Below, piece by piece: positions 1 through 11,900 of a stretch of DNA of 64,000 nt; position 1 is the stretch's first letter; every line of letters starts with the position of its first letter. The translations under genes were made by a program, and so were the position numbers. Below the pieces are notes generated by a model. That model was not told the DNA's origin and did no database searches. It saw nothing but the letters and a program-made list of their open reading frames with translations. This DNA comes from Gloeopeniophorella convolvens (Eukaryota > Basidiomycota > Agaricomycetes > Russulales), in assembly GCA_022496205.1 (NCBI GenBank), contig WTXD01000019.1, positions 62,001-126,000 on the forward strand, written 5' to 3'.

Positions 1-620
1 CTTGAACACTCAGGCCTTATGATGGGGAACTAGGAAACCTAGGACCCTCTGGCTGCAGCGCTCTTTTTGAGGTTGTAGACTGTAGGAACCATCATGCATC
101 TGCATCACCCCCCGTGGGTTTTTGCTAGTACCATAACAGATACACAAAGATACCGGTTTGTCACGACAGATACGCGACCCGACTGTGGTTGATACGTGTA
201 GGTAAGGTAGCTACTGTACGGGTATCGTTTGATGTACTACCGACTCTACATACTTAAAGACATAAAGCCATCGCAGCATGATCAAGTTAGTCTGCAATGG
301 TGCCGAATTAGTCCTGAATGTCCGCGACCCCCGGTGGGTGCTTGAGTTGCCGCGCCGGTGCTCCGGGCCCCCGGTCCAGCTTCCAGGTTGACTCGGGGCC
401 CTACGAGGTCCACCGGTCCCACGCGGCGCCGAAGTTGGAGCTTTGAACCGAGTCCAGCTGCTCCTTCCCGACCTTCCATATATATATTTCTGGCTGAACG
501 CTCGCACCTGAGCCTCAGCGTTTTGAGAATCGATACGTACTCGGATCGCAACGCCGCACGACCCCCTCAACTCCGGGGGCGCGACCAAGAGCGCTGCGGT
601 AAACGGTTCTTGAGCAATTC
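1..620. repeat. Intergenic repeats at the left edge
   Basis: No gene is supported here. Bases 1-105 resemble 11330-11430, the sequence just upstream of the Kre9-like gene whose ATG is at 11330; shared blocks include ttgtagactgt and ggaaccatca. Another paralogue may therefore begin just outside the window. Bases 517-617 match 5671-5771 in direct orientation (shared blocks cagcgttttga and agagcgctgcgg), so this repeat sits on both sides of the left OPT segment. The open frames in this stretch show no family signature. Confidence 0.55.
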
Positions 621-896
621 ATCCGCACACGTATTCATTTGACCCAACCACCGTGCCTGTACTAGTTGATACAGTACTTCTGATTATTGCGCATCTCCCC
701 AACCTTAACGTTGTGATACAAAAAGGCAACTGAAGAAGTGTGTGGCTTCAGGTGCAGTTGGCAGAACAATCGCCTATGCGCAACCGCTTGCGTCATGTCC
801 GCTCTGAGAACGAACTCCGAGTTTACTCCGAGTCCCATTTCGTTGCTGCTCATTTGATACCGTCAGAATGACCAGAGAGAAAGAGAAGAAATCCAT

Positions 897-1176
897 CACA
901 GCTCATCTCAAAACCACAGGCCCCGCGTCGACGTCCGTTCGGAACAGGTGTTTGATATCCGTGCGGCCCAAGATGCGAAGGTCACCCACCTGGCAACCGT
1001 AAGCGCGCTCATTGTGAGTTGCCATTGGTTGCCATGCTCAGCCGGCACGCACGCGCGCAAGCATGATTGTACGGATGCTTGCTGCTGTGATGGACTTTGG
1101 TCTCTTCCAGAACGCGCCTGTTCCGAACGGACGTCAACGCGGGGCCAGTGCTGGCCAGTGCTATTGAAATCGGTTG
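897..1176. mobile_element. MITE-like element with terminal inverted repeats
   Basis: About 280 bp present in the 3' flank of the left OPT gene and absent at the matching place of the right arm, which defines it as an insertion. Its ends are inverted repeats. The inner 30 bases of each arm (about 921-950 and 1119-1148) are almost perfectly complementary and carry the core ggccccgcg...gacgtccgttcgg; weaker complementarity continues to the tips. It contains no transposase frame, so it would be non-autonomous. A clear target-site duplication was not resolved. A relative lies at 13381-13688. Confidence 0.75.
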
Positions 1177-1295
1177 TATTCGTACACTGCCCCGTGACCG
1201 GCTCCCGGATCTGCCAGTAGTACACATTATTCTGCGTCACCCATATGTTCGTCGCATCTCGTAGGCAAAACCCATAAAAACCATGAACGAGTGTC

Positions 1296-4200
1296 CTAAT
1301 CGAGCGCCCCGTTCCCATTACAGTAATCCACATTCCCCTTGGCCGGGTTGCCCGCCCACTACACCTCAAGCATCAGCGCCGTGTACACACGCAAAGACAA
1401 AAGGGAAAGAGGCTCACAGTAGGGAATGGCCGTGAGACACCAGACGCGCCGAACACGGCGAAGGAGAGGATGAAAATCATGACTTGTGCGCCGCCATCGA
1501 GCGCGCCACCGAGGATGTAGTTGTACTTGCGGAACCACCCGGGGTGGTAGCGGCGCAGCCACAGCTGCGACACGAGGCCGACGATGATGGACGATGTGAT
1601 GGTGGAGTTGACACCAATATACTGCACGTGCCGAAGCATCAGCCAGAGGCTCACAGTGCATGCAAAGCGAAGCTTACCATCCATGCGGCGTACTGGTAGA
1701 TGACGGGCAGCAATACCTGGTCGACCCTGATGGGTCCGATGTACGGCCAGCGCTACAAGATGGAACTGTCAACATCTCCTTCATGGCGCGGTGTGGATCT
1801 ATACACCTACCTTGTACACGAGCCAGTGGCCGGCGGTTGCGACAAAGCCGATGAAGATACCCATGGGAATGATGAAATAGGGACCGTCGGGGCCGTACAG
1901 CTGCTTCGCCAGCGACCAGGTGATAGCATCGCTGTTGAGGGACTGCACAGTCTGACCGCTCCAGATGTTGTTGCCGTTAGGGTCGAGGAGGAGGTCGCGT
2001 TGCGAGCTGGTAATCGCGATCATGATCACTACAAAAGATCAATCAGCTCCGTCTGCAACCACAAGCGCGCGGAATCCGTACCGTAGTTGACAATGGCGCC
2101 TGCAGGCCGGGGTTCGAATTAAGCTTCCAGACCGACTCACGATGCTCGTCGGAACGCACCAATGATTGTGCCCCAGAGCTGAGTCATAAACAACGCGCGT
2201 GGCGGAATCTTCGAAGCATATTCAGTAATCTAAGCTATGTCGTAACAATTAGAGAGATGCACCTTCAGATACTGGCCCATCTTAAGATCACCAGCAAGCC
2301 CGATCGACGTCGATACGACATCGTGGCTCCACATGCTGAACTGGAAGTCGGATGAGAACGTGAAGTTTTTCAACCGAGCGGCGCTTAACACTTACGTAAA
2401 GGTTCGCTACGGGCCTCCCAGGGTTGATGGCACCCGCAATCATCTTGAATAGCTGGTTGGTAGCGATACCGTTGCCCATGCGTGCATATAGCAGTGTCGA
2501 GAATGGTGTAATGATCGCACCACAGATAAGCGCAAAAATGTACGACCAGACCGGCAATGTCGTATCGCCCTTGAGCACACTGATAAGACCTGTGCGGACC
2601 AGAAGCGTCAGGTACTCCATGAATGGTGCTGAGTATATGCAAAACCCACCGGCGAAGAATGCCAAGAGCAGAAGGATGACATACCACCACCATGGCGCCT
2701 CCTTGTACTTCTGAAGGGCAATCCAGTGGGGATCAGGCTGTGTCTTGTCGCGTGCGTGCTTGAAAGAGGTGACGACGTAGGGACCCCAGAAGAATATGCA
2801 GTGGGCGATGAGACCACCAATGGCAAGAGAACCCATCAAGCTGGCCCACGCGTTGGAGCCAGTGAGGGCGGGGAGGCCGATCTCGTCAAGGGCAGTATGG
2901 TTGAGGTGGAAGTCGGACCCAGTAAAGACGGCCGATTGGTGGTAGATCGAGCCATTGGACGAGAAGAGCGATGATGAGAGCATCGGGAATGCCTTCGACT
3001 ACAGGGAGAGAATCGAATCAGGAAAGGAACTCGCGGCGCGCGGACTGCCGCACTCACATTCCACGTGTTCGAGTAGTAGATAGCCAAAATAGCGATATAG
3101 CAGAAAAAGAATCCTACCCAGGAATTAGCCTGCTGGATCAGAGGGAAACTCATGTACCTATTATACAACGTAAGTTTGAATGCACGGCACGGATGTCGCG
3201 GAAAGGTCGGACGTACGCAGATCCAATGTACTGCCAGTCAAAGCTCAAACTGAGTAAACCAAGGCCCTCGTTTCCATCTGCACCTCCGAATATATTGGTG
3301 AATGCATCTTGCACACTGGGCTTTGTGTGCTGTGAGGCCAGGCAGAAGATGCTAAAGCCGTTGAGGAGTGGGAAGATGTACGACGGGATTATCTCCCAGA
3401 TGAACATGCCCGCAAACGCCAGCCAGAAAAGGCGCACGCGCTTGGAGTTTGCAGAGGTGTCAAAGTGTAATGCTGACACTGGTGTCAGTCATGCCCTAAA
3501 TTTAGAAGCGAGGTGAGCTACCTTGGAAAATGGAGACTGTGGGAAGGTTCTAAAGTCTCGTAAGTTTGCGGATCAATAGCACAACCACATGATACTCACC
3601 GCCCAGTAGACCATCTCACTAGGGTAGACGGTCAGAGGCCGGAGGAGACCCACGATCCCATATCCGAAGACCGCTGTCGAGAACGTCGCAAGTACAGCGG
3701 TGGTCGCGCGAACTTGTGTGTCGTAGTATAGCTGAGGTTTCTGTCAGGCGCCACCGTGGGGCGACAATCACGGAGTGTCACATACCCGCTGGACGGCGAA
3801 GTTGAGGACCGATGAGCTGCCGTATGAAGCGCTGGACGCAACAATGGTAGAGATGACGTGCTGCATTCGCACATTGCGGCTTGAGGGCTCCGTCCGAGTC
3901 CGGAGATAAAGGACTCACCTCCTTAAGCCTGAACTCTCCGGGGTTGATGAAATCGAGCGTCGGTCCGAGCCATTGGTACCGCGTGTTTTCTACCCAAGAA
4001 CGCTTCGGGAAGAATGTCGACCAGGATGTACCAAACGAGTAGATGATAAGGAGCAAGAACACCGTAGAGATCGTCTCCTCAATAGGCTTGAAAATATAGA
4101 TCTGCGAGTAACAGTATGAGCAACAGCACCACGAAGGGACCACAAAGGCAGACCTGATATAACGCAGCACCCAACCCACCAAACATAGTCCCCAAGACAA

Positions 4201-4471
4201 TGGAACGGAAGGTGAACGGTGGGTCGCCATCGTCACGAAGGTCGACAAGGTGGTGGGAGACGTCCTTCCCGGTGGTGATGACGGGTTCGCCGTTCACGTA
4301 GACCGGCTTCTCGTACACCTCGCCATCGTACCCATCAGAGGAGGGCCGCTCCGAATCGAGTGCTGCTTCCTTCTCGAGCGAAGGCTCTTTTTCGTATGCT
4401 GATTTATCGCCATACGCTGCCTTCTCGTCGAGCCCAGGAAGACTCGGGAGGTTGTCCTGCAGTTCGGCCAT
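1296..4471 (-). CDS. OPT-family oligopeptide transporter, copy 1
   Basis: Predicted polytopic plasma-membrane transporter of about 800 residues that would import small oligopeptides or related compounds with protons. The ATG is at 4471-4469 and the stop at 1298-1296. It is split by many short introns at the same places as copy 2. Family marks are the acidic soluble N-terminus leading into DDGDPPFTFRSIVLGTMFGG, many hydrophobic helices, and the OPT signature around KIPPR in the C-terminal half, followed by ALFMTQLWGTIIG. All exons that I followed are open, so the gene looks intact. Differences from copy 2 are scattered conservative changes (for example GSDFHLNHTALDEIG against RPDFHLNHTALSEVG). 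Substrate cannot be read from the sequence; glutathione or siderophore-type substrates are possible within the superfamily. Confidence 0.93.
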
Positions 4472-5612
4472 GGCTAAAGCTTGGTGCTTGGCTCTGTGAG
4501 CTGAAGGTAAGACTGCGAGCGCAGGGCTGCCGCTGGGGAGGCTAGAGGCGTTGAACCAAAGGAGCGCACTTGGGACACGAGACGAGCGAGTCTTTTTGTT
4601 GTATCCCTCCTGCTGACTATCACGAAAGAAGTGGGGCTACTTACGCCATCTGTCGGGGCCATGTGGGCACTGCCTAGTCCAAGAGGTGCATCGGGAAGGG
4701 TTCCACCTGGGTCCACATGGGTGCGGACCTGTTTGGACTCTTCGAATGGTTCAGATCCGGCGTTCTGCGCCGTTCCATGTCCGCGAAAGAAGCGAATCAA
4801 AGACGATAAGGTAGTGTCCCTACCAGAGAAATCCTATTTGACAGTCCGAAGGAGGAGCGACGATGTCCGAGCAGCACGAAGCCAGTCATGCAGCAAGTCA
4901 CTAGTCACACGTTGAGCTACTGGCGATGTCGAGTCCTGCCTCGGTGACGGACGATAAGCCATGGGAACGTCACCCTCCGAGGCGGGTAAGTAGCAGCAGC
5001 GACAGCTCGGCCTCGGCGCTGACAAATTGGCAGCCCACGGCAGGCCGGGGCGGGGCTCAGCTGAGGGCGCGGAGGAATGGCGGCATTTTCTTCATAGCGA
5101 AAAATAAATTAGTGCATCGAAGGGGCTTCACACGTTAAGACTAAAAGATTATGCGTTAGCGACCATGCGTAAATGTTCAACGCTCAAGCGCTCAACATTC
5201 GAGCGAGGAGGCTCGCGGCCAGGAACTAACCAGATCCGATTTTCCAAGGGCTTCTGAAGCACTTGAGGATTCAGATGCACTGACAGTACAGGGTTAGCGC
5301 TGGTCAGCGTCACCCCACCAGCTCCAATTGTTGGGAGAAGTCGGAGAATCATCGCAGCTATAAGCATCCATGGGTGCGGTCGCTCCAGACTGGTAAACAA
5401 TCAAAACAACCTGGTTAGCTCTCGACGTCAAGCCAGGGCCGCGACAATCCAGCATAGTATGCCTTCGTTGATTAGCCGGACATGGCCCGGAGATCAGTGG
5501 TAGTGGACCGTGGTGGAAACGGACAAAAAAGACCTGGTGGCTATGCTACGACGGACCAGGGCGGACCGGACTGGAGCGAGTCAATTCGCGGCCGGAGCCC
5601 GGACTCTTGATC

Positions 5613-7420
5613 GCCGTCTCCTTCCTGTTTCACACATGTCTGGCTCTGGTTGGCACCTGCACACGGGCTTCAGCGTTTTGAAAGTACGATACATACTCTG
5701 ATTGCAACGCCACACGACTTTCTCATTCCGGGGGCGTGATCAAGAGCGCTGCGGCAAACGATTCCTTGCTCCGACGAGCGAGACCGGTGACCGGTGACCG
5801 GTGACCGGTGAACGTTTGAACGCTTATCACGAATCATGGACGCGACGAACCAAGACGAGATATGAGAACCTCGTAAGTCTACGCGCCGCCTCCCAACGCT
5901 ACCTCTAAAGCCGATACCACCCCAGCCCCGTTGACATCTGAACCTGGTAGCACTGTTCCTAAGCACACCCCAAAACTCATGTGGGTAGTCATACGTCAGG
6001 CATTCGCAAACGTCCTTGTGACCTCTTTCCAGCCGAGAACAATACTGGTTTCTCTGCCTCGCAGAGCGTCCAGTGAGGGGCGCTGGCATCCCGATTAGAC
6101 AACTATACCTAGCTCAAGGCTGTTCTTTGCGTGAGGCCCTGCCTTTCCGCATAGCTTTTGGCCCAGACCCCAGAAACCGTGCATAGCTGACCCGGCTCTT
6201 TCGCCGAGTAACGCACAGGACCATATGGCCCAACCATATCCATGGTCTCTCTTGCTTACTGACATACGGTTCCTATGGCCAATGATCAGTGCTCAGCACG
6301 ATGCTCTGGTTCTAAGGCGATGAGCCCCGCTTCATGACAGCCCATCAATTGTGGAGGTCGATTAGGGTTGACACGTGTCGTTCTCCATCCAGAAGCTCCA
6401 TCCCACGACAGACCCGTGAACGGCAGATCAGGGCGGCGCTCTCGAGAATCATCACACCACTCAGTTCCTACGCCCTCCCACTGCCACATCCTTCATCCCT
6501 ACAACTCCTGGAGACCGTCTAACGTGGGCAGCACCAAGTGGTGGAGCGACTGCGGAAGTTTAGGGAAATCGTGCGAGGGGAGGCAGGAAAAGTGACTGTA
6601 TCTGAAGCTAGGTTAAGGAAGTAAGTACAGTTCAGTTCCTTCTGAACCTCACTGAGCGCCTGACGTGCGCTTACTGTGCTCCCGTGTTAATACCAAGAAT
6701 AACATCGACGTCTGGTCTACTCATTGTCCAGGACTTCCAACTGCACTATGTATCATATATAGGGGCTCCAGAACTTCTAGTTTCTGAGCGCGTAGAGCAT
6801 AGCCTTGACCTCATTCACTCCTGGAGGGTTTTATGCGAGTTGGGAGTTGTCGTGCCGGAAGAAGACGTAGACAGAGATTGGAATGTAGGGAGTGGGGTAG
6901 AACGATGAGAGCGTGAGCGCGAGATGAGCAAGAAGTCGGAACGGCGCGAGTGCGGGAACGCGAAATCGATATCAGATACTTACTACTTATCCGTCGCGTC
7001 GCGGAACGACTGTCTTCCGCGATCGGATGAGGTCAGCAACGGAGACTACACTGTAAGTCAGATACATAACAAAACCTGCGCGTTGCACGCGCAGCGCACG
7101 CGACATCCCTACACTCCGCTGTGCGCTGCCCACCTTCTCGTTCCAGCCGTATCGATCGCTCTCGATCTATGTCACTGCTTTCTGCGCCCAACCAGGGTGC
7201 TTTCAGGATGCCCTCTAGGTTCTCGGCGGGTCGAGGAAGACCTTTCCTCATTTCACGCATGACCTGCGCCTGGTCATGATGCATGATACCCCGGTCTACG
7301 CTTCGGTATCGACACCCTCCACGTCATATGCTCTGAGTTTTTTCCATGATGCACCCACGTCTGTGTTCGGGCTGGTTGGTAATTGGTGCCTATTGAATGG
7401 CCGAACAGCCCACCTTGTCG
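5613..7420. other. Intergenic stretch with short repeats
   Basis: No gene is supported over these 1.8 kb. Bases 5671-5771 are the second copy of the 517-617 repeat. Bases 5782-5811 are a short tandem repeat of the 7-mer gaccggt. On the minus strand, 6826-6970 holds an open hydrophobic stretch (reading ...LALTLSSFYPTPYIPISVYV...) that ends in a stop at 6834, which might be the last exon of a decayed membrane-protein gene. I could not connect it to other exons. Confidence 0.4.
5782..5811. repeat. Heptamer tandem repeat (gaccggt)n
   Basis: About four perfect units of a 7-base repeat. The palindromic accggt core also recurs as one or two units at 11546-11565, 37733-37745, 43412-43428 and 51012-51024. 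Confidence 0.85.
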
Positions 7421-7426
7421 TATAAA
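7421..7426 (+). promoter_or_regulatory. TATA box of the pyranose oxidase gene
   Basis: tataaa lies 78-83 bases upstream of the ATG at 7504, a normal spacing for a fungal core promoter. Confidence 0.6.
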
Positions 7427-7503
7427 GGAGGGCATCGTTGGTCACAAACCCTTCACCTCCTTCCCGTGTATCCTTGTGAATCTCTTACCTGGAGCACTCC
7501 AGC

Positions 7504-9840
7504 ATGACATCCTCTATACTTCGTTTACTCACCCAGCTGGATGCCTCGGGCGCAAACCCTCAGGACATAAATTTGCTGGCCCAAGAAGTCCGAGCCCCCA
7601 GCGACGCTGCTGACTTCGAATACATCACTACGGATGTATTCATTGCTGGATCTGGGCCCGTCGGTTGCACCTTCGCCCGCAACATCCTTGCAAAGAGGTC
7701 GGAGACGAGGATATTTATGAGTGAAGTCGGCTCCCAGGTCTCTCCCGAGCTTGGCTATCATCAAAAGAACGACATTGGCTACCAGAAAGACATCGACCGT
7801 TTCGTCCATGTCATCAAGGTATCGTCTCTTCCCTAGGATTGTAGTTGCTGGGACTTATAGAACGCCTTCAACCCAGGGTGCCTTATCTACGACCAGTATC
7901 CCACCCGCATCGACTTATGTTCCTACGCTCGCGCCGTCTGGCTCTTGGGCTCCACGATACGAAGGACAGGTTCGAATCAATGGTCACAACCCTAGGCAAG
8001 ATGTACGTCCCTACGTCATGATCAATCCCTGTCATGTATATGATCTGCTGACTCATTGCAACTTCAGCCATTCCGCAACTTGGGGGCGTCAGCCGTGACA
8101 CGCACTGTTGGTGGAATGGCCACACACTGTTCGTTCAGCTCTCGCTGTCGTTGCCATTTGTTGCTTATTCAGGTCTAAAGGGACCTGTGCGACTCCAACG
8201 CCTCGTTTCGATGAACTACCCGATACTTACAAACCGGAGGAATGGAAAAGCCTATATACCCGAGCTCGGGCTATCCTCAAGACCAATGACACATCTTACG
8301 ACCACAGCATCAGGCATACCGTCGTCAAGGAAGCGCTGCAGAAAGGATATGGTGTCGGCAGGGAAGTGGCGAGCTTGCCTCTCGCAGTCCAAAGGCACGC
8401 CAACCTACAAGGCACCCCTTGCGCTTCGGGCTGATTGAGCTGAACCTTAGGCGAACTGACAACTCTGACTTCGTGACGTGGACTGGTTCTAACACCATCC
8501 TTGGCAAGCTTGCTGAACCGGGATACAAAGGCAACTTCACTCTCAGGGTTTGTGAGAGTTTCTTCTGCGCCTGATCGAGCCCTGAGCATGATTTTTGCAG
8601 TCGGAAGCGCTGACCTGTTTCTTCTTCTACGATGTCTCCGGCGGCAATGTCAACCAAATATGTGGAGCTTATCTGCGTGATCTCAAAGACAACAAACCAA
8701 TTATAGTGAGAGCTAAGGTGGGACTCGTGTTTTTGCTCTTCCCATTCAATACAACTTAACTCCCGTGCCAGATATATGTCGCCGCCTGCGGCGCTGTGCT
8801 CACGCCGCAACTCCTCTACAACAGCTCCATCAAGCCGCCAGCCCTCGGACGCTATCTCTCCGAGCAGTCGATGTCATTTTGCCAGGTAAGCGTCGAATAC
8901 CACCCAATATGCAATGGCGAGTTCCTGGGTCTCTCATCTTACACATATTGTAGATCGTCCTGAGTCGCGACATCGTCGAGGGTATTCGCAACGACCCAAG
9001 GTGGTCAGGTATTATCGGACCCCATTGCGCCTTCTGGGAGGATCCGATCCCGATCCCATACAATGACCCTGAGCCCCAGGTCACCCTTCCGTACAGCCAG
9101 GATACCCCGTGGCACGTTCAGGTACACAGGGATGCATTCTCGTACGGAGACGTGGGACCCAAGGTCGACCCGCGCCTTGTCGTTGACCTGCGCGTAAGCA
9201 CTATACCTCCGCATGCTACCCGTTATCTGATTCCTCTCAGTTCTTCGGAAAGACAGACGTGAACCGTAACAATCTCGTGTCGTTCGAGTCCGGCAACCCG
9301 GCCTTCCCAGGCCGCCCCCCGTGGGACACGAAAGATTTAAAGCCTGGTGTATCAGACATCTACGGGATGCCCCAGCCGACCTTCGAGTTCGTGCACTCGG
9401 ATGAGGATCAGAGGCGAAACGACCGCATGATGTCCGACATGTGCCGGGCAGCGAGCTTCCTGGGCAGCTACCTCCCCGGGTCGAACCCACAATTCTTGGA
9501 GCCTGGACTGGCCCTGCACATTACAGTACGCATCCAGTCATGTTTCCAGAGGCCCAGAGGGCTGACTACGATGTCCAGGGGACGATTCGCGCGGGTAATG
9601 ACCCGGAGACGTCCGTTGTCAATCGCGACTGCAGGGTACACGATATAGGCAACCTCTACCTGGGTGGAAACGGCGTCATCCCGACCGCGATGGCTTGCAA
9701 CCCCACCATCACTAGCGTACGTCTGCTTCCATCTATTTTCTGATATTCGGGCCGTTGACAGTAGCTCTTAGGTGTGCTACGCGCTGCACGCATCGGACGT
9801 GATCGCCAAGCAGCTGGACAGTCCCGAATTCAGCGATTGA
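7504..9840 (+). CDS. Pyranose 2-oxidase-like GMC flavoenzyme
   Basis: Eleven exons (7504-7818, 7877-8002, 8068-8128, 8181-8394, 8451-8547, 8601-8717, 8772-8885, 8954-9193, 9241-9525, 9579-9716, 9772-9840) give 591 residues, close to the roughly 620 of known pyranose oxidases. These enzymes oxidise aldopyranoses at C2 with O2 to give a 2-keto sugar and H2O2, which feeds lignin-degrading peroxidases. Seen in sequence: the FAD dinucleotide motif GSGPVGC near residue 50; GGMATHWTC with the His (about 167) expected to bind FAD covalently; the substrate-loop region around HRDAFSYG; and a C-terminal catalytic pair, His 521 in LALHIT and Asn 564 in CNPTIT. The usual GGTHRMG following the catalytic His reads TGTIRAG here, so activity or substrate may differ. 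Intron 4 (8395-8450) uses a GC donor. There is no signal peptide, as is usual for this family. Confidence 0.9.
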
Positions 9841-10005
9841 AATAGTTTGCCGTGAGTCGTGAAAAGGGTTACGTATGATCGAAGAGTCGCTGGTCAACCA
9901 ATCGCTGGTCACCTGTGGAATGTCTGTGAATGTACGAATAGTCATAAGGAATAAATGAAGAATAAGGCTGCAGAGCAGACGTTTCGACTTCACCGGGCGA
10001 TGATG

Positions 10006-10391
10006 CTATTGCATACATCTCCGGGGCACGCAAGTCACGCATCCACACTCAGTGCATATCAACATCAGATATCCTGATCCTGAACAAGCAAAGCCGGGAT
10101 GCACGGTTGTCTTCTGACCATTGAAACTGACATCTGCCAGCTCAGAGTCCGAGCACTCTTCGCCGCCGCCGCACACACAGTATGGCAACAAGTTCATCTC
10201 AGACCACGCCACCTGGCCGAACTCATTAACGGTAGCATCTTTGCCATCGGTGGCATCCTCAGCATCCAGGAAATAACTGGTGCGATGAGCTGAGTTGTAA
10301 TAAGGGCGCACGGCGGCATCTGAACGAAGTCGGACGAGGGAGAACGAGTGGACTGCGAATGTGGAAGCGCTGGCATTCGAAGCCTGTGTTT
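10006..10391 (-). CDS. Cysteine-rich C-terminal exon(s) of unknown protein
   Basis: An open frame runs from an acceptor near 10391 to a stop at 10008-10006. Its last third is rich in cysteine (CVCGGGEEC, then ICTECGCVTCVPRRCMQ), which suggests a disulfide-bonded or metal-binding module. The start was not found: upstream on the minus strand is a plausible intron (gtaagt at about 10443) and then an uncertain exon. It could be a separate small gene or the 3' part of the Kre9-like gene upstream. I do not recognise the family. Confidence 0.35.
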
Positions 10392-10501
10392 ACTGCACTT
10401 TATGCTACAAGACTATATGGTAGCTTGGGCACACTTACAATGGGGCAATCACATGAATTTCGGGTGCTAGAGCACGAATGGCCGGATAGAAGAGAAACGT
10501 A

Positions 10502-11330
10502 CTAAGATGATAATGCACCCGTCACAACTTCGTCTTCGGTCGCGTAGTATTGCTGCGCTTCCTCAATTGGTGGACGCGGGGCATGGAGCCGAGTTCCACC
10601 TGCTGGTGCTAGGGGGACTGGGGTCGGATGAGACGGAAGTAGTTGAACTTCGGGCGGGGAAATTGGGCAAAGGTCCGGGCAGGCGGCCCGGTCGGAAGTC
10701 CTACCGTCGCGACTTGGACTGTTGCAGGGACACGACTTATAGACAGGGTATATGCTAAGTATACCAAGACACCCCACGCACCGAGTGAGCAACGTGCCGA
10801 GGACAGGAAGAGGCAAAATTGGACGCACATCTCGGGCCGCCCGTTCGCACCCGGCGCGCACTCCGCCAGCGCCGGTGCGTCCCGCGCGGATTCCTCGAGC
10901 GTCTGGGGATCCACGATGGCGAATCGCGCAGACCGCGCCGTGATCATATGCAGCATGCCATTGTGCCTCTCAAACTGGACCGCGAACTTGCTGCCCGCGG
11001 GGAGCTGCAGTCCGGCGTCGAGGGTGAACGTGCCAGTGGTACCATCGACGTTCTCCGCGAGAACTTGATTGTCGCAGGGGCGGACTCGGGAGTCGTCCTA
11101 TGTTCGTGCGGGGCAGTGTGAGAGGATGATACCAGAGATCAAGTAAGGACGCGCACGCAGTGAAAGAGGGTGATGTTAAAGTCGTTCCAGGAAATGCCGT
11201 TGGAGATGGGTCCGACCCAGTTGATGACATGCGGGCCGGTGGTCGTCCATGGGCAGTTCTCGCTTGGTGCTGTGATCTGATAGGCGGCGCCGCCCAATGC
11301 AGGCAGGAGAAGAACTAGGTAGCGTAGCAT
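10502..11330 (-). CDS. Kre9-like secreted/cell-surface protein
   Basis: Exon 1 (11157-11330) encodes a signal peptide (MLRYLVLLLPALGGA) and the first half of the Ig-like Kre9/Knh1 N-terminal domain: YQITAPSENCPWTTTGP, then the INW and FNITLF strands. Exon 2 (10829-11097) completes the domain (NQVLAENVDGTTGTFTLDAG..., ARSARFAIVD). Both introns match the positions and phase of those in the neighbouring paralogue (11901-12623). The third exon is uncertain: the frame closing at 10502 gives a Pro-rich tail without the hydrophobic end needed for a GPI anchor. Unlike its neighbour it may be secreted, or its tail is misread. Probable role: cell-wall-associated protein of the beta-glucan assembly type. 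The annotated start is the ATG at 11330. Confidence 0.7.
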
Positions 11331-11900
11331 ACTCAAGCACTTGGGATGAGAGACGAGGAAAGCTAGGATCCTCTGCTCGTGGCGCGCCTTTTGAGGGTGT
11401 AGACTGTGGGAACCATCACGCAGCTCCTGTGACTCCTGCGATGTGCGCGCTAGAATTCAAGGAACAAACAGCGCCCAAGCAGGCACCGAGAGCTGACTGC
11501 TGCAGCATCTTCTCGTCAACTCTGCAATGAACACTGGGACTAGGGTCACCGGCCACCGGTCACCAGATAAATATGATATCCATCTGAGGACTTGCGAGCG
11601 ACAAAGGTAACCTTGACATTGTAGCTCGGTGATAGATTCGGGCTAACGAAGCTTCCCGTCGGCGCGGCGTTCTGTTGGTATCGGGCCCAATATATCGAGT
11701 CTATAATGTTCATCACATAACCAACAAGATACAGATCAACGCGGGGGAATCATAGACCTCGGGCGAGGCCAAGTGGGCAAGGGAGACCCGAATAAGAGAC
11801 GCGACAATCACCAGTAACGAGGACAAAGGCGGGCAGATAGTTCATTCTGTGAGGCAACAGAACGGTCCAGGGGGTATATGATGGGTAGGTGATATTCTTC

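Larger units (their letters stand above)
622..5612 (-). repeat. Left arm of large inverted duplication (OPT segment)
   Basis: This segment is the reverse complement of 18620-23262, covering an OPT gene with its introns, about 1.1 kb of 5' flank and about 0.65 kb of 3' flank. The coding exons are nearly identical, while the flanks carry many substitutions and small indels. The outer end was placed where similarity stops near the base string tttgacccaaccacc (641-655). The inner end lies near 5600, at the shared agagtccggg / tccggcc block. Apart from a 280 bp insertion in this arm the two arms are collinear. Confidence 0.9.

Noticed and set aside
948..1220. Overlapping open frames between 908 and 1369 as genes
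   Set aside because: They lie within the MITE-like insertion and OPT 3' flank; the matching place in the right arm has no such frame.
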